Part shown: positions 63,421 through 64,000 of the stretch, in pieces
Numbering within the stretch: the first letter of the stretch is position 1
How the letters are laid out: every line of letters begins with the position of its first letter
Assembly (NCBI GenBank): GCA_023101725.1
Contig: JALJCO010010201.1
Location: forward strand, 62,001-126,000
Direction of reading: 5' to 3'
Length of the DNA stretch: 64,000 bases
Origin: Atherinomorus stipes
Lineage: Eukaryota; Chordata; Actinopteri; Atheriniformes; Atherinidae
The notes under the pieces: model-generated
What the model was told of the DNA's origin: nothing
The model's input: the letters and a program-made list of their open reading frames with translations, nothing else
Databases searched by the model: none
Translations under genes and position numbers: made by a program

Positions 63421-64000
63421 CATGCTCATGCGAGTTCACGACACTATCGAAACCGCGGCAGACGAGATTGCGCAGTCTTTCTTTCTTTCTTTAAAATCAA
63501 TAGCCAAACTGTCTGGTGTTTGTCCCGGTTTGTCCGCAGCTCATTCGCTCTTAATACAATGCAAATTTCTTCTTCTACACTTGCATTATCAGCAGAGTAG
63601 GCGCTAGGCTTTCCACCAATCAGATCGGTTTGATCGGATCGGCCGATATTTCACATTTTTTTCATATTTTCTGATCGGTCCTTAACTTTTCATTCACCGA
63701 TCCGATCAATGACGTCATTGTCATTTTGAATCTGCTCCGGTAAAACTCTCATTTACACCAATTAAACTTAGAAAACAAGCAAAGCAGAATAGACACGTAC
63801 TCACTAGTATGTGTTTTATGTCTTCGTGGTATTTTTGTTGTGAGTTCTGTCACTATGTGCTGGACAATAAAGTTTTTACAATCCCAAATACGCCACACGT
63901 AAAGGATGGCGACGCCGGTTGCAAACATGTCAGCTCTTAGACTGAAAGGACACAGCGCATTTCCTGCATTTCCGCAAACAACCGTTTACCTTAAACTGTT

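Larger units (their letters stand above)
57854..64000. other. 5' flanking region without a recognised gene
   Basis: Beyond the promoter there are only MITE-like repeats, an (AAAT/GAAT)n tract (about 58451-58496) and a hairpin. Open frames here are short and lack domain similarity. Ends of a hAT-like sequence with GATCGG motifs appear at about 63630-63710. Confidence 0.7.

Noticed and set aside
27037..64000. CRISPR-like or operon-like systems
   Set aside because: The repeats are dispersed inverted or simple repeats of eukaryotic type, with no regular spacers and no prokaryotic genes.

Overview
This is vertebrate nuclear DNA, almost certainly from a ray-finned fish. Exons are short and far apart, with consensus GT..AG splice sites. 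Introns of about 100 bp sit beside introns of 7 to 21 kb. Introns and flank are full of short non-autonomous DNA transposons (hAT-like ends TAGGGATG/TAGGGCTGGG, TTAA-flanked elements, one Harbinger-like element) and (TA)n/(CA)n microsatellites. The exact species cannot be told from the sequence.

The only gene I can support is an Eph receptor tyrosine kinase on the minus strand, best matched to EPHA6 from remembered family sequences. Nine coding exons are present, transcribed from right to left: exon 1 signal peptide (57610-57709), exon 2 (50709-50773), exon 3 ligand-binding domain (35213-35933), exon 4 cysteine-rich region (14154-14309), exon 5 first fibronectin III domain (13712-14050), exons 6, 7 and 8 second fibronectin III domain (2972-3096, 1757-1846, 1506-1575) and exon 9 transmembrane helix (1304-1406). 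All junction phases agree and give one open frame of 589 codons plus two bases. The juxtamembrane region, kinase, SAM and PDZ-binding tail must lie beyond base 1. A GC-rich stretch at about 57850-58110 is the likely promoter.

Region by region: 1-3100 holds exons 9 to 6 close together. Intron 5 (3097-13711) carries a (TA)n tract, a composite dispersed repeat and a three-level transposon nest. 13712-14309 holds exons 5 and 4. Intron 3 (14310-35212) is the main transposon store. 35213-35933 is exon 3. Intron 2 (35934-50708) carries more nested repeats, a large microsatellite and tandem hairpins. Intron 1 (50774-57609) holds a second nest with a perfect 8-bp target duplication and a perfect 23-bp hairpin. 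The 5' flank (57854-64000) has several MITEs and no recognised gene.

The most interesting gene features are an acidic expansion inside the ligand-binding domain at the position of the class-specificity (H-I) loop, the joint loss of two family cysteines in the first fibronectin domain, an extra 181-bp intron in the second fibronectin domain, and an overlapping upstream ORF starting 7 nt before the receptor start codon. I found no CRISPR, operon-like or otherwise new multi-gene system.
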